Shown: positions 24,535 through 37,900 of the stretch, in pieces
Position numbering within the stretch: position 1 is the first letter of the stretch
Layout of the letters: every line of letters starts with the position of its first letter
NCBI GenBank assembly: GCA_963971305.1
Contig: OZ020307.1
Location: 59,951,702-60,015,701 of the forward strand
DNA length: 64,000 nt
Origin: Arcuatula senhousia
Lineage: Eukaryota; Mollusca; Bivalvia; Mytilida; Mytilidae
Direction of reading: 5' to 3'
Notes under the pieces: model-generated
Told to the model about the DNA's origin: nothing
Database searches by the model: none
The model's input: only the letters and a program-made list of their open reading frames with translations
Position numbers and translations under genes: made by a program

Positions 24535-24900
24535 TAGCTCAATTGGCCAATGCCATGTAAGATTATGCCATCACTATGCGTCCGTCGTCATCGTCCGTTA
24601 ACAATTTTTAAAATCTTCTCCTCTGAAACCACTTAACCAATTTAACTGAAACCTTGCAGGGTTGATATTTGACACGTTGGCAACAAGCGAAGCTCATTTT
24701 GAATTGATTCGATCAATGAAAAACATGACCGCTGTTACTAAAAATATAACATAGCGTAAACTTATTTAAAATGGCTTATAACTAAGCAACTATAACAGAT
24801 ACAAAATATCCAAAGGTTCTTATGGTCTTTGGAATCAAAAGCCTCCATTGGGTCGAAGTCGTCAGATTACCCTTTATAGCGGCTATGGCCCTTTAAAGGC
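24535..24900 (-). repeat. Pearl-like family E fragment, reversed
   Basis: It begins with a GTCCGTCGTCATCGTCCG microsatellite and continues with AAATCTTCTCCTCTGAAACC and ACCAATTTAACTGAAACC, the order expected for a reverse-oriented element. It lies inside the 4,950-bp TIR element. No opposite end was found. Confidence 0.5.
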
Positions 24901-25204
24901 CATAAATAGCGATTTTTCCCTGTTTTTGTTTTTGTTTTGCCCAATAGAATGAAAACTATTTCAGATAGAGAAAATCTGGTGCTTGCTTAAACCTTAATTC
25001 AGCTAATTAAACTCTACAAAAATCTCCATTTGTTCTACAAAAGTCTTTATCAGATTAAAATTGTCACCTGATCTTTAAACCATAATGGTCTTCTATGAGG
25101 GTTCATCTGACAACTGCCATCAATTTATCGAGTGTTGACAACGTGACTGGTGTGCTTCATATCGATAAGCAGGAACTGCTGTACTCTTAAAGAACATTCA
25201 TTTT

Positions 25205-25870
25205 CATTATCCCCACGCTAGCGAAAGCCCGGTGAAAGCGCGGGGATAATGGTTTTTCGTATGTCGGCGTACGTATGGCGTTAATGTCCAGGATAATCTC
25301 TGAAACCACTGGGAGTAGAAAGATGAAACTTAGGTCATTGATTGTATTGTGAGTAGGGACTGTACCGAAGGTTTCGGAATTTTAATAATGCCTCCCCCAG
25401 TCTAGGGGCTGGGCTATATAGGTAGTCTTAGGGCACATTATTCCTTCGTCACCCAACTCCTCCCCGATTATTTGGAATAGAGAACTGAAACTTGGATCAG
25501 TAGTTAGACTATGGGTGTAGATTCTGCAGATAGTTTCTGGACTTTGATAATGCACCTTGGGGCTTGGCTGCACAGATAGCCTGAGGGTAAATTATTCCTT
25601 CGTCACGCAACTCCTCCCAGAATATTTGGAATACAGAATTGAAACTTGGCTGAGTAATTGCACTTAGGATGTAGATTCTGCCAAAGGTTTCTGTATTTCT
25701 ATAATTGCCCCTTGAGGCTGGGCTGCATAGGTAGCCTAAGGGCTAATTATTCCTTTGTAACAAAACCTGTAGAACTGAAACTTGACTCAGTAGTTGCAAT
25801 GTGTATGTAGATGGCCCTAGCGGCTGGGATACATAGGTTGCCATAGGGCATATTGTTAATATACTCATTT
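25205..25870 (-). mobile_element. Pearl/HINE-like family F element, reversed
   Basis: It starts with a hairpin containing CGCTAGCGAAAGC and AAGCGCGGGGATAAT (about 25208-25250), then a CGTACGTATGG stretch, then repeated units with GGGCTGGGCTGCATAGGTAG (about 25400, 25555, 25712). Same family as 59655-60530 but reversed. A further fragment lies at about 26280-26490. Confidence 0.6.
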
Positions 25871-27554
25871 CAGATTCTTTTGAAAATGGAACTGAAACTT
25901 TAATTTTTGTGTCAGCCAAATTAACCTAAGAATTAGTTTAGATAAATGTACCTACCCTTAAACCATATGAAATAATCTTATATTTTATATAAAAAAAAAA
26001 CAATTTGCAGGTTATTATTACTTGCCACAAAACCAGTAATAAGTCTAACAACAATACATTACAATTGTAGTTCCTGTTCATTTCTTTCAGTTATTTGCAC
26101 CATATACTTACTATCCACACAAGATGTAACGTGGCTGCTTCGAATAGTTTAACTCGAGTTCACGTTATGCAATTTGGTTGTAATATGTTTTTTTGTTGAG
26201 CTGTGTCACTGTGGTTTGTATTTACGATGATTTTATTTTAAATTTAAGTCTTCTCGGACTAGCGATATATGATTGCCGCATATATAGTTGCCGCACAGGT
26301 AGCCTGAGGACAAATTATTCCTTCGTCACGCAACTCCTCTCAGATTATTTGGAATACAGCTGAATACTTTCACTAAGGATGTAGATTCTGCCAAAGGCTT
26401 CTGAATTTTGATAATGCCCCTAGGGGCTGGGCTGCATAGGTAGCCTAAGGGCTGATTATTTCTTGGTAACAAAACTCCTCCCAGGTTATGTACACATTTG
26501 CTTCTTTAATTAGATAAACGGCTAGTTAAACAACATGTCCTTCAATGTGATACATGTAATTGAAAGAAACTTAAAGGTGATGAACCCGGCGGACTACTAT
26601 CTATGATTTAGGATAAACATGTTCGGCTGCCATTGACCTGTTCTGGACCGGACTTGTTAGAATCAAGACGTTTGCAAGAAAACGTACCGTATTATACAAG
26701 GGAACGCTATATAACATACCCTGTTCTGAGCACGTCATAATTGTTTTAATTCATATATTTTTACTATATACAAGTATGTAGCCACTTAGAAGCAAATCGT
26801 GAAAGAACATTTTGATCTAAAATAGATCAGCAACTGCTACTTCTAAATGACAGGTTATTCGCTATGGAAGAAGGAGGTTTTGCGCTATAAGACCGGGTTT
26901 TGGAAATTATGATCATATCTTAAATTTCTCTGACGTGTGCTTCGATTTGTCTTTTCTCCTTGTATTCATGAGATTGATCATTTCAGTTCAGCAGTTATGT
27001 TGTTACCATCTGACACCGCTGATGTTGTGAAAATATGTTTTTTTATGAAAAATGTCCTCCATAGATTTTGTGAAGTGTCCTCCATAGATTCTGTACAATG
27101 ACTGCGATAGATTTTGTTCAGATTTCAAAACACGGCTTGGGTGAATAAAGTTCTTACCTAATAAAATACTGTATGCATTAACCCGTTTGTGCATGTTTAG
27201 AATGTGTAGAAATGATTCTTGAGAGGATACATATGCACAATGTTCACGAGTTGAATGCGATTTATGTTCACGAACCTATTATGTACATCAATTTGGAGTG
27301 AACTTTTTAAAAATTAAGTGTGCAGATTGAAATTTCTATTCGACATCACAAACAATTACAGGTAATTGAGTTATATTATATTCTATGCTATGTCTACTTA
27401 AAATTTGAAGCGAACGGCAATCGTAAATCTTCTTCGTTTTTGTGCCATTTGAAAAAGTTTGTGTAACAGAGAATTAAACTGTACAATCTAGAATGGTTCA
27501 TTTTACCATTTCTTTATAGACTATAAAACTGTACACTTCCGTTCCTACACTGTG

Positions 27555-27862
27555 TTAATGCTTATGTAAATCCCTCTCCAGCTAGCAGTGTGCGAGTGTG
27601 TCCTTTGCAGCGGCCCCCATTGAGCCTACTCTTATCGAACTCTACAAAGGGGTCTTTAACGTGCATGGGGTATTGCTCTCCACATACACGGGACAACCTT
27701 TTTTTGTCCCTTCCAAAGGACTAGCATCGTTCCTTGAGACCATCCTCGTAAATGGTGTCAAGAAAGTCGGAAAATTGGTTCATGAAATTTTCACCCCGAA
27801 TGAGGATCGAACAATGAACCTTGGTGTTAGTAGCCCGATGCGTTAACCATTATACCACTGAC
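27555..27862 (-). mobile_element. tRNA-derived SINE
   Basis: The minus strand starts with a tRNA-like head (about 27860-27790): an A-box-like TGGTATAATGG and a B-box-like GTTCGATCC, as needed for RNA polymerase III. A body with GATGCTAGTCCTTTGGAAGG, TGTGGAGAGCAATACCCC and ACGTTAAAGACCCCTTTG follows, and the tail ends ACATAAGCATTAA. The body recurs at 45875-46116. The tail abuts the right end of the long-TIR element, whose target site is its last bases. The plus frame 27598-27846 is a shadow. It is not a functional tRNA because the cloverleaf is imperfect. Confidence 0.7.
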
Positions 27863-28477
27863 AATCAACAACAAACTGATAGCTTTCACAAATTTATACA
27901 GAGCAAATTTCTTCAAATGCCAAAAAGATTTGCAATATACCATAATTTCTTAAATCATACATGTATCGGTATTGTGTAATGAAAATACATCAAACAGATT
28001 TCAAACAAAGCCTTTCCATTGATTAGCAAGATAACACACAAATTTTTATTACATTTAAAAAACATTGGTCTCTTAATAAAATCCACTAATAATTCCTTTT
28101 CTTTTTAAAGAATTTAAATCTACAGAACATATTTTATTGTTGTCACAGAAAGACATGCTTTGGAGATTTGCATGTATACAATGAAAGCTAGATAGAAATA
28201 TTTATGAGATATAACACATTAAAAATATCTTTTTTAAAGAACTCTCACATAAACATGAAAGTGTCCTAGTTTTTATAGAATTGTTCATTATTTATGTGTC
28301 ATCCAAACAAAGCAACGAAGCTAGGTTTAGCAAGACAACTGATTTAGAGATGATTTTGTGTCTAGAACATCTGAGAAAATGTATCTTTCAATATATACTA
28401 AGACTGAGATTAAACTGGGATAGCCAGCAAACTAAGACACTCCTTATCTTTTACAAATAAATCACAAATAATACAAG

Positions 28478-29005
28478 AGGCTCCCAGGAGCGTGATTTGG
28501 TCACCTAGTACTTACATTTTGTAAGCTTTAAGAGTCTATTCTATGAGCTATTATCCCTATAAGTGGTCATCTGACAACTTCCACCCAATGGACACTTTTG
28601 TAGAGCTTAATGAGTGGAAAGTCAAAGCAGGCAACAGCTTTTTTTCTAACTGCAAGACTATCAATCTATAGGGCAAAAACATGAAAAAAACACTATTTTA
28701 ACCTTTGAAGGATCATAACCCCTATTAAGAGTAATCTGACAACTTCAACCCAATGGAGACTTTCATAGAGGTTTTGATGCTGAAGACGGTAAGTTGCATC
28801 AGATATTTTCTATCTCTTATATTTTTTTATATTCACATGCCAAGAATAGCAGTCTGACCCCCCCTGGTCTATTTTTAGCAACGGCTGCCATCAAAATAAA
28901 AAAAAAAACAACTAAAGAGCATGACACCTTAAGGATCAATCATTCCAAGTTTCATTAAAACATGTTTAGTAGTTTCTGAGGAGAAAAAATAACGTTAACA
29001 GACAA
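28478..29005 (+). mobile_element. Pearl-like family G element
   Basis: It opens CAAGAGGCTCCCAGGAGCG and continues with repeated TCATCTGACAACTTCCACCC-type core blocks (about 28565 and 28735). It ends around AACGTTAACAGACAATGG. The same opening occurs at about 50370. Confidence 0.5.
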
Positions 29006-32000
29006 TGGTGGATGCCAAGTGATTGCAAATAGGCTAAAAAGTGAAATGGCAGAATCATTGAGTTCAGAAAAAAACCTAATTAGAATAAAAATTTAAGCCA
29101 TCTTCAGACTCCTAACAGAAACTTCACATTCAATAACAGGACTGAGAGTGTTAGATTTGGATATCCTCCATATATATAGGTTCACTACTGTACTCATCTG
29201 AGACTAAAGTAATTAGACAATTATCTTCACCTTATCCATTGTATTTCATGGGTCGACAGGTGCAAAAAAATTATCATTTGATTAGTAATGAATTCAAATG
29301 AAAAACTTAAATATGGTTATTGTATAAGTGACAATATTTTAATTGCAATTTAAGTCTACAAAAACATTTATTGAAATTTTGCCGAAGATAAAATCTGCAA
29401 TTCTAACTTACAAAGTAACAAGCTTGTATTAAAAAGTATTAGAAAACTTAGGTCTTCTTGTCAAATTTTAATTTTCTTGTCATCCATGCTCAATACAGTA
29501 AAAATGACACTATTTCTATATCATACGAGTACTTCATACTCAATGCAGAGAAAAGGAAAACCTTTCCCATTGTCAACTTAACTCATTCAAAAAATTCAAA
29601 ATCGTTTAAATAACCAAATGAAATTTGAAACTTTTCATCAAAATGCCTGACCTATGCTTTCAGTGGCAACGGTGGAATCAAATATCGTTAGTATTGTCGG
29701 TACCTTTTTCAAAAGACCTCAATGGATATATTTAATCGATGTTTAAGATTGATATGAAAAATCTTCACTAAGACTTTTAATGTATTTTTGAAGAGATAAA
29801 TTGCATAATAAGATAGGTAATCGGTAGTTGATGACCCCACTTATGTGATAATTGACTAAGATCTACGAGAGAGAGAGAGGCGAGAATTCTATTGAAACTA
29901 ACACAACGACAAAAACTGAACATCAATGGATTATATTTCAATTCATATTGCAAATGTAGATGACAAGAATAGACAAATGTCTTAAGAGAAATACACGATG
30001 AACATGTTTCTTTTGAAACACCGCCTTAACCAAAAGGACAATAAAAGATTATCTATTATTGATGTGAGGGTCCTAACATAAAATTGAATTAACAATTTTA
30101 GAAATGGGTTATATAACTTTTTATCAAATGGCCACACATTATCTTAACATTCTGTACATGATGGAAATACAAACATCTTCATACAATGTACTTCCTTCAT
30201 GGAAAGATTCATCAAAATCTATTCTGTGGTTAAGAAGAAATAAGAATGTGCCGATACATGTAGTTGAACAGATGGACATTGGACAGAGAGACCAGATGAT
30301 TCCAATATACCCTTTGTCTGCGGTTGGTATAACTAGCACAAAATTAATGATATTCATTTTAATTTTGATTGTTCTTCTGTTTGGGTCCTTAGGATGAGGG
30401 TAGACTTAGTGCTCCCTTGTGAAAAAGCCTGACAATGCATGCCCTCTCTTATGGTCAGTAAAATGCCCCTCATAGCACAGCCAGAGCATATTTTCACATT
30501 CCTTTGCATGAAAATTGTTAGAATTTATCAATATGAAGCTCAGAATTGTTTAATGTCAGGTCTGGTACACATGACAAATTCCAGAATCAGTGAGGAATAT
30601 ATCAGCAAGCAGAAAAGCAGATAGAACTTCAATAAATTTCTAGTCAAAAATGTCAAATTTTTAAACTAATATCTTACCCTAATTTCCCCACAAGCTTTTA
30701 AATCTCAACATGCAAAAGCTAAGTTATCTTATCAACTCAAAACCATTGATGTCTAATTTCTCACTTTGCAGGATGCAAATGAAATACTTTTATCCCAAAG
30801 TATATATAAAGCAACTCTTGTCATTTCATATTTTCAATGCATTTTAAATTCACCCTAAATAATGCAAAACCATTTGCTTCTCAATGGGAGTTAGGGAGTT
30901 TGGGAAAAGAACAACAACTGCATATAAACACTCAATTTGTTGCAAATTTAGTATGAAATTAAATTTAAACAACTTTTTTGCACTTGAACTTTCTATAAAA
31001 AAAAATTTCAAGGTGACTGAATATAGGCAATGTTTATAGTTTAAAAAGATGAAGTTGCTTGGTTGAATACTTAACTGTGAAATTCAAAATTGTTCACATA
31101 TCTATTTAGTGGAACTATGAATTTGCATGGTCCGTGTAGTTCCCAATCTCTTTTATAAGTCAGTGGGGATGTCTAGAGAGGGTTTATGAGTTTGAATCAC
31201 CTCCCTTTAGCGATCAGAGTGACTATTATCATTTTGAATCAGCTTTTCACCAAATTGTTCATGAATCCTCCTTTTATCCTCAGTGAATTGGTTGAAGAAC
31301 CATTCTAAAATTGTTATTAATTATATAACAGATTAACAATATGTGTTTTAGCTTCACATTGCAAAAATTTATAGCGTGGAAAAATTCCTAAACAAGAGTT
31401 CACTCTTTTAGAAATAGCAGCCTTGGGCAATTAATTAGTTTATCTTATAAAACCAAAATACTGACCAAGTCAAGAAAGTCCCTGTTAGCAAAAAAAAAAT
31501 CTAAGTTATTCCAATAATATTTGACAGATTTACATGAAACTTAAATTTGCAAATCCTCAAATGGCACTAAATCACTGTGTAAAATGTTTCATAAACAAAA
31601 TCATATTAATTTTCATAAGATTATTGACAGCTGAATACATAAATAGTGGAAACTCATTTATACAATAAATTTATTCTTTATACTAACATAAAATTTTCAA
31701 AGCCCCCTTCACAAGTGAATGACCAAAATTGTTTTTAAATTTCAAACGCAACTAAATCAGCTCGACTTAAATTGCCATTCTTCTTTTCTCATTTTCCCAC
31801 AAAACTTAACATAAAATCCATTTTATTGATTCAAAAGTTGATTTTTATTCTTCTTTCATTGACAAATAAAAAATTTATGACAATTCGTCAAATTGAGACT
31901 TGATATATTATCGTAAATTTCAATCCTTCAATTCGGTGCTATTGACTTAGATGTCAAATTTGTTTTGAAAAATCGTTAATCAAATCTGACATATAAAATC

Positions 32001-32690
32001 ATTACTTTGTAAAAATCTATATATCAAATACAGGCCTTTAATAATTTATTATGAGAATAAATTTTACTTTTTTAATTATTTGATAATTAGAGGTGTTTTT
32101 TACCACTCTCTGATACTTATTGGGTGAGAATGTGACAACCTGTTGGGAAAAATGACTCTTAGTTATAGACAACACAAGGTCAATGTTGAAAAATAGAGAA
32201 TTCAAATACAGAATTTTGTAGTCAATCAAGCCTTAGAAAAAAATAATGATTTCATGTAAAATGGAAAGTAATTCTTGCAAATTCAAGACATACCTAATAA
32301 TAACTACGTCTTTATAATAATCTTTGTAAATATTCTATTGTATAGTAATGAAAAACATACTATGGCAAAAAATGTTTCTAAAATGATCAACAATAACAAA
32401 CTGGACCAATACCCAGATAGTTCTGAAAAAGAGTGCAGTTAATTTACATATGAAAATCATAAAATGGAGGGGCTGAAAACCTGTGGTGAGACTGATATTT
32501 GACAGAAAAATTTCCTAGGAATGAGGAATATGTCAGAGAAAAGGGGTGGGATGGCATGCTTCACAACCCCCTTACTACAGCCCTGGATACCTGGAATTAC
32601 CCCCCCCCCCCAAACAATAACCTTTCCATATCCTTCATTATTGTTTCAAGGTACTAAATCTTAAGTTTTGGTATTAAGCCTAGTATTCTA
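29005..32690. other. AT-rich DNA, nothing firm
   Basis: Long intron-like or intergenic stretch. Overlapping frames on both strands at 30104-30397 have no splice sites or family that I recognise. A short (GA)n tract lies at about 29868-29880 and a C run at about 32600. Confidence 0.45.
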
Positions 32691-32696
32691 AAGAAA

Positions 32697-32806
32697 AGCA
32701 TGTATTTTGTATTTGAGAACAATAACCCTTTACATGTATTTTGTATTTGAGAACAATAACCCTTTACATGTATTTTGTATTTGAAAACAATAACCCTTTA
32801 CATGTA
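32697..32806. repeat. 34-bp tandem repeat, three copies
   Basis: Units begin at 32701, 32735 and 32769 (CATGTATTTTGTATTTGAGA, then ACAATAACCCTTTA). The copies are nearly identical, so the expansion is recent. Confidence 0.8.
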
Positions 32807-32809
32807 CTA

Positions 32810-34580
32810 CGTAGTCTCACTTTATTTTTATAACTAAAATCATATTTATTTAGAGTTTCTATTTAAGGAAGATTAAATGTGTCATATATTTATTTTTCAA
32901 GAGCAAATAATTCATAAAATTGTTGAAATTCTAAATGTAGTTATAAATACATTTTTTACTTTTGACAATTTACCTCAAAATATCAAAAACAAATATACCA
33001 AATGAACTAAATTGAACTAGAAACAAAAAGACAAAAACAAACATTGAAATTTCATATAGACTTTAATACTAAGTAAATAGTAAGATTTAAATGGAAGTTA
33101 ACGGTAAATCATATTTGTAACCTCCGTTTAAATTCCAACAATTTACAAAGTGACAATAGCAGTGAGATATACAATTATTGTCAACGAGTATATCAACAAA
33201 GTGTCCATTTCACGTTTATTTCACGTTTTATTTGTAAATCGTAATTACTTAATAAACACCCAACAAATTGGAAAATGTCTTTTTGTCGTCTTTTGAACTT
33301 TATCATTGGTTCCCCATTATGACAGTACAATAATAGGGGTCTAGTTGATATTGATTTAGTTTGTTTGCCAACCATTTTCAAGATAAATTCTAGTTTGTGT
33401 TAGTTGGCAACAGATTTTTCATGTGTTTCCTATGTTACTATGAAAAGATAAATTGTCCTTTAAATAATTAGGATAATAGAGAAATGTGAATGACACACTT
33501 CAATACAGAAGTTTCAAAATATGCATGCAATTGGTGATGCTCTTTTCTCTTTTTGAATGTAGTAGATTATTTTCAAACAATTTAAGTAAGCAAACATCTT
33601 AAGGGAGATATGGTTGGTACAGTTATATCTTACATACTTAACAGGAATACCTCTAATTAAAGTTTTGTTAAATTGGATTCAATTTCAACTTAAGGATGCT
33701 TGCTAGTCTTGTTTTGGGATTTCTGTCATTTTTCGGAATCCTCTGGTTTCTACCATCAAAATAGGGTGAAACTTTTGCCCAGAACCCCTTATTTTCTTGT
33801 TATCAATGTCTTTAATATATTATAAAGAGATTATAAACAAAGTTTTATCAAATCCTATTTATTCTGTCATGGGTTTTATCAACTAAATAGTGCTAATCCT
33901 AAACCTATGAAAAAGTCAGAGAAAAGCTTTTCCCGCAAAAACTTTAACGTCAATTATCTTTAAAACCAGGTCACATACGTAGCAAAATTGTTTGCTTATT
34001 CTATACCTTTCTCTATTATCTTTTCTTTTAAGGCATCTAATTTGAAACATACATGTATTTATTTTCAATAATAATAGCAAAAAAAAGGTGTCATCCAAAG
34101 AAAAGGTGCCGATTACAAATGGTGACCTTAACCATAAGAAGTCTACTATAAATACTGTAATATAATTTAATAAGTGACCCGGGAGTTTGATGTTGTGACT
34201 TTACATATATATATATAGGTCTGCAGCCACATATAAGACAATAAAGAAAACTATTTATAGAAGAAAACATTGTTTAATTATTCATAATGAGTCAAGACTT
34301 AATTGATTTTTGTTGTATAATTCTAACATCATGATATTTTTGTTGTTATATTTATCTCTTCCTATATAAACATGAGGCTGAACATATGATCAATTTGCAT
34401 CACACCCAGATCTAGGGGAGCTGAGTTCATGCCCAATAACAGGAAGTTGAAAAGCTGTTGAATCTTGGATTAAAGAGTGTTAAATAATCATATGTCATGC
34501 GTCCATAAGTGTTTTGGTAGAAATAATCATATCTTTTTCAGATAATAAGCTGATTAGTAATATATCACCTTTATCTTTGG
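32810..34580. other. AT-rich DNA, nothing recognised
   Basis: Only low-complexity tracts, including a (TA)n at about 34204-34216. 35970-37290 is equally featureless apart from MITE-like TTTCGTGGATTTTG motifs near 36645. Confidence 0.45.
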
Positions 34581-34599
34581 TCAGAAGAGGGGTGGGGTG

Positions 34600-34632
34600 G
34601 GGGGAGTGGTGGTTGGGGGGGGGGGGGGGTAG
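34600..34632. repeat. G-rich tract
   Basis: Several G runs end in an uninterrupted run of more than ten G. It could form a G-quadruplex on the plus strand. The proline-rich minus frame (34581-34862) is a by-product. Confidence 0.7.
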
Positions 34633-34886
34633 TGTGGGTAGAGTGTTACAAATTTGCTAAAATTAACCATGTCCTGCTGACTTGTTTTATGTATCTGTGT
34701 TCTTATGGTATTTTGTCTAATGTGTAACCTGGTATTGTCTTGAGCTTTTTGAAAGAAGCAGAGGAACCAATGGGGCATCCAAAAGTAGTTGTCTAAAAGG
34801 GCAAACACAAAACCAGTAAACAGCAAGAACAGCACAAAGAAACAGACAACGTATAAATACACAAAAATAACCGAATATCAATCAAC

Positions 34887-34965
34887 AATGCAAACTCAAG
34901 TCGTAACGAGAGTGAACTCAGGTGCTCTGGAAGAGTAAGCAGTTTCTGGTTGCTATAGTCATGCT
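34887..34965 (-). repeat. Dispersed GAACTGCTTACTCTTCC motif repeat
   Basis: On the minus strand, ACTGCTTACTCTTCCAGAGC is followed by a GAGTTCACTCTCG-like block. Similar blocks occur on the plus strand at about 43834-43885 and 58433-58480. Short (50-80 bp); element type unknown. Confidence 0.4.
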
Positions 34966-35476
34966 GCCAACAGTCATTGGAAATATAATTTCATCATTCA
35001 TACGCTTTCATCATTTATAGATGATACAAGTAAAAAGAAATCACTATAAATCACGTTTTTAGCCACGTTTGACCTAATTAGGAAGTAATATATTTTCAGA
35101 AAGTAATAAATAAGACTGTTAATTAACAGTAATATATTTTTAGAAAGTAATATATAAAAATGTTAATTAACATGGTAAGAACACACACCAGGGGATACAA
35201 AATGTTCTTATATGGATACATAGTCCATTCATGCTGCCAATTATGGCACATAATAAGTATAATGTTGTTAGCAAAAACTGAGAATTTCTAACAATAGATG
35301 TGAGAAGCATGTTTTTCATGTGATATGGAAGAAAAAAACTGTGAATGAAAATGATTGAAAACTTATAGATATACAAAATGTTCTAATAAGCAGTCAGTTT
35401 ACAAATCACAACCTCTTTATCAAGTTTCATCACTGGTCAGTACAGGATTTTACCAATTATCGTGGAGACAGACCAA

Positions 35477-35965
35477 AAAAATCTGTCAAAGTCAAAAATG
35501 GCCGGATTTCGTTTAACAGGAAGAAGGTGAGCGGCAGACCTGAAATTGAATCTGACATTAAGGGACCCAACCCTGATGCTGCATTCCAAATATCAAGTGG
35601 CCTGATCAGTAGTTGCTGAGAAAACTGTTACGACAAACATTTCCCTGCCGCATGCCGCCCGCCGTTCACCATTTTATAACTGGGATTTTTCACTCCATTA
35701 AATCCGGTCAATAGCATCTGTAAAATCTGAAGAAGTCAAATATGGCCGGATTTTGTTAAACAGGAAGTAAGTGAGTGACAGAATTGAAATGGAATCTCAC
35801 CTTATGGGACCCCACCCTGATGCTCTATCCTACATATCAAGAGGCTGCGATAATGTGATTAGAAGTAGCCGAGACAAAAAGATTTTCTCCGCCCTCATGC
35901 CACCTGCCCGCCTGACATTCACTGTTTTTCAACCCAGATTTATCACTCCTTGAAATCCAGCCAAC
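35477..35965 (+). repeat. Tandem pair of family I repeats
   Basis: Two copies of the ~240-bp unit, 35477-35715 and 35716-35965, lie head to tail. Each runs from GTCAAAnATGGCCGGATTT to a TCACTCC(A/T)T(T/G)AAATCC end block and includes AACAGGAAG, CCTGAAAT and GGGACCC. They are the best preserved copies in the window. The plus frame at 35771-35953 is a shadow. Confidence 0.65.
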
Positions 35966-37299
35966 AAGTAGTAAAATTTAATTGTTTCAATTTTCAAACT
36001 TGTGATTCAAGTTAACCATGAATACAGTTAATTTTTTAATTATAAAATGAAAATTTAATAAATTTTATAATCAACCTCCACATTTACCAGATATAATTCA
36101 CCCAAAACCTCATTGTCTGCATAAGAGACACCACATATAACACCAGTGTCAAATGACAAAAAAATATATTCATTTAAGCTTGCTAAGCATGCAAGGTGTT
36201 GAAATTATTAAAGTAAATATCAGTTAAAAATCAAAATTGACATACAACAAGTGCTTAAGAAGATCGCATTAGAGCCTTTCAAATTGGACAATTACGTTAA
36301 ATCATTCAAAGCTTTTTGACCTCCCTACTCAAAATTAAATATGCTAGGTACGTTTTTATGTACTTGCAGGGGTAAATTTTTTCGTTTTTTTTCCCATTTC
36401 AATGTATAAATTTCTAAGATAGGTTTTCTTTTAATTTGATGACCTTGATTTAGGAAATGTCGTTGAACAGAATTTAAAAATCAAATATTTTGATTTTGGA
36501 TAAGCCATATTAGATTTTTACTTATGAAAAATTCATACTATTGACATAAACAATTTTATTTTGACCTTATTCTGAGTATAATAACAACTTCAGATTCAAA
36601 TTTCAAAATTCAACTCATGGACTCATCTCCAAATGCTACACATTTCGTGGATTTTGTAAAGCATTCAAACCATAAAATTTGGTTCCCAATGAAATTTCCC
36701 AAAGATTTGCATGGTAGAGATGACTTATACACCATGAATCCATGAATAACTGTTAAATTATAATTAATAAGGTACCCATGATAGAAGTTCCTGCAGACTA
36801 TTTATAGGTATAGCCATGATGTTAAACTCCCCAGTCAGTCTGTACCAATAAATAAAGTACTGTGAATGCAATAATTTTCCTGCTATACTAATCACTTTTT
36901 TTTCTTTCTTCACAGTCAAATGAAAACCACCAAAAATAGTACATGCTAGCTTGAATATCATAAATAAACATTGAACAATGGAACAAAATAAATGGATACA
37001 TTTATAGAACTTTCACAGTAATTCTTCTTTAAGGTGACAGAAAACCTTTTTGTACCATGTATAAATAGCCACATTTCAAAGAACAGTTACATCAGTGTCA
37101 AATCTTAATTAGTTAGCAGGGAAATATTGATATTAAGAATAATTTCATACCTAATATTGCCAGTTTTTAGCCATCATTACAGTCAAATCCACACATAATG
37201 TAAGAACCTTAGTGAGCATGCTCACATACCCAATGTGTTCTGCTATTGGACTCTAAAAATTAACCTTGAGCTTGTAAACTTTTGTGAATTAAAATTTTT

Positions 37300-37632
37300 T
37301 GATAACATACACAGTTACATATGTTATACATACTTCTTGCATACCAAGTTTCATTTAATTCTGTTCAATAGTTTAAAGAGAACTTGACTTCACAAACTGT
37401 TGAAAGGATTTTCTGCCAAAGGCCATAACTCCCATAAAAATTTCTAGATAAAAAATTCCTGGTAACATGCACAACTACATATGGTGTACTTCTTTCATAC
37501 CAATTTTCACTAAAGTCTGTTCAGTAGTCTAAGAGGAGTTGCGTTCACAAACTTTGATCACAGACGGACAGACTGACGGATCAGTCAAAAACATTATACC
37601 CTTCGCAACTTTGTTGCGTGGGGTATAAAAAA
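37300..37632 (+). mobile_element. Pearl/HINE-like family H element
   Basis: Two core blocks contain ACCAAGTTTCATTTAATTCT and ACCAATTTTCACTAAAGTCT (about 37350 and 37500). A CAGACGGACAGACTGACGG microsatellite follows, then a 3' hairpin with arms TTATACCCTTCGCAA and TTGCGTGGGGTATAA (about 37595-37627). Confidence 0.65.
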
Positions 37633-37900
37633 GAAGGTATGCTTGAAGAGAATGCTATCTCATAATATACAAGTACTGTTAAATCTTAGCCTTCCCATAT
37701 CAGGCTGGACTCCTTCTTCTTCTGACAACCCTTTTAAAATTTATCAATCTTCCTTTTCATGTATTTATTTGGGAAATATCAAGATTTCTATTCTTAAGGT
37801 AGGTCTTTCCTTTTAAGAAAGTTGCACAATGAGGTGGGAGGGGGGAGTTCTTAAAAAAAAGATTTGATTAATTATATAGGAAATCATTAAGTAGCTCATT

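Larger units (their letters stand above)
22605..27554. mobile_element. 4,950-bp long-TIR element with CACAGTG ends
   Basis: Sequence 22605 to about 23155 recurs inverted at about 27003-27554, giving ~550-bp terminal inverted repeats with substitutions and small gaps. Both ends start CACAGTGTAGGAACGG. TTAAT flanks each end (22600-22604 and 27555-27559), a 5-bp target duplication. CAC-started termini with 5-bp duplications are typical of the Transib/RAG-like superfamily, and CACAGTG equals the RSS heptamer (established knowledge); membership is inference. Each TIR carries a similar inward-reading short frame (MHKRVN to SMEDIFHKK). No transposase is visible. The 3.85-kb interior holds pieces of pearl-like families E and F. 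Confidence 0.7.

Noticed and set aside
27785..27862. Functional tRNA gene
   Set aside because: A-box and B-box motifs are present but the cloverleaf is imperfect and the sequence continues into a SINE body.
30104..30397. Overlapping open frames on both strands as a conserved gene
   Set aside because: No splice sites, no recognised residues, and neither strand is clearly favoured.
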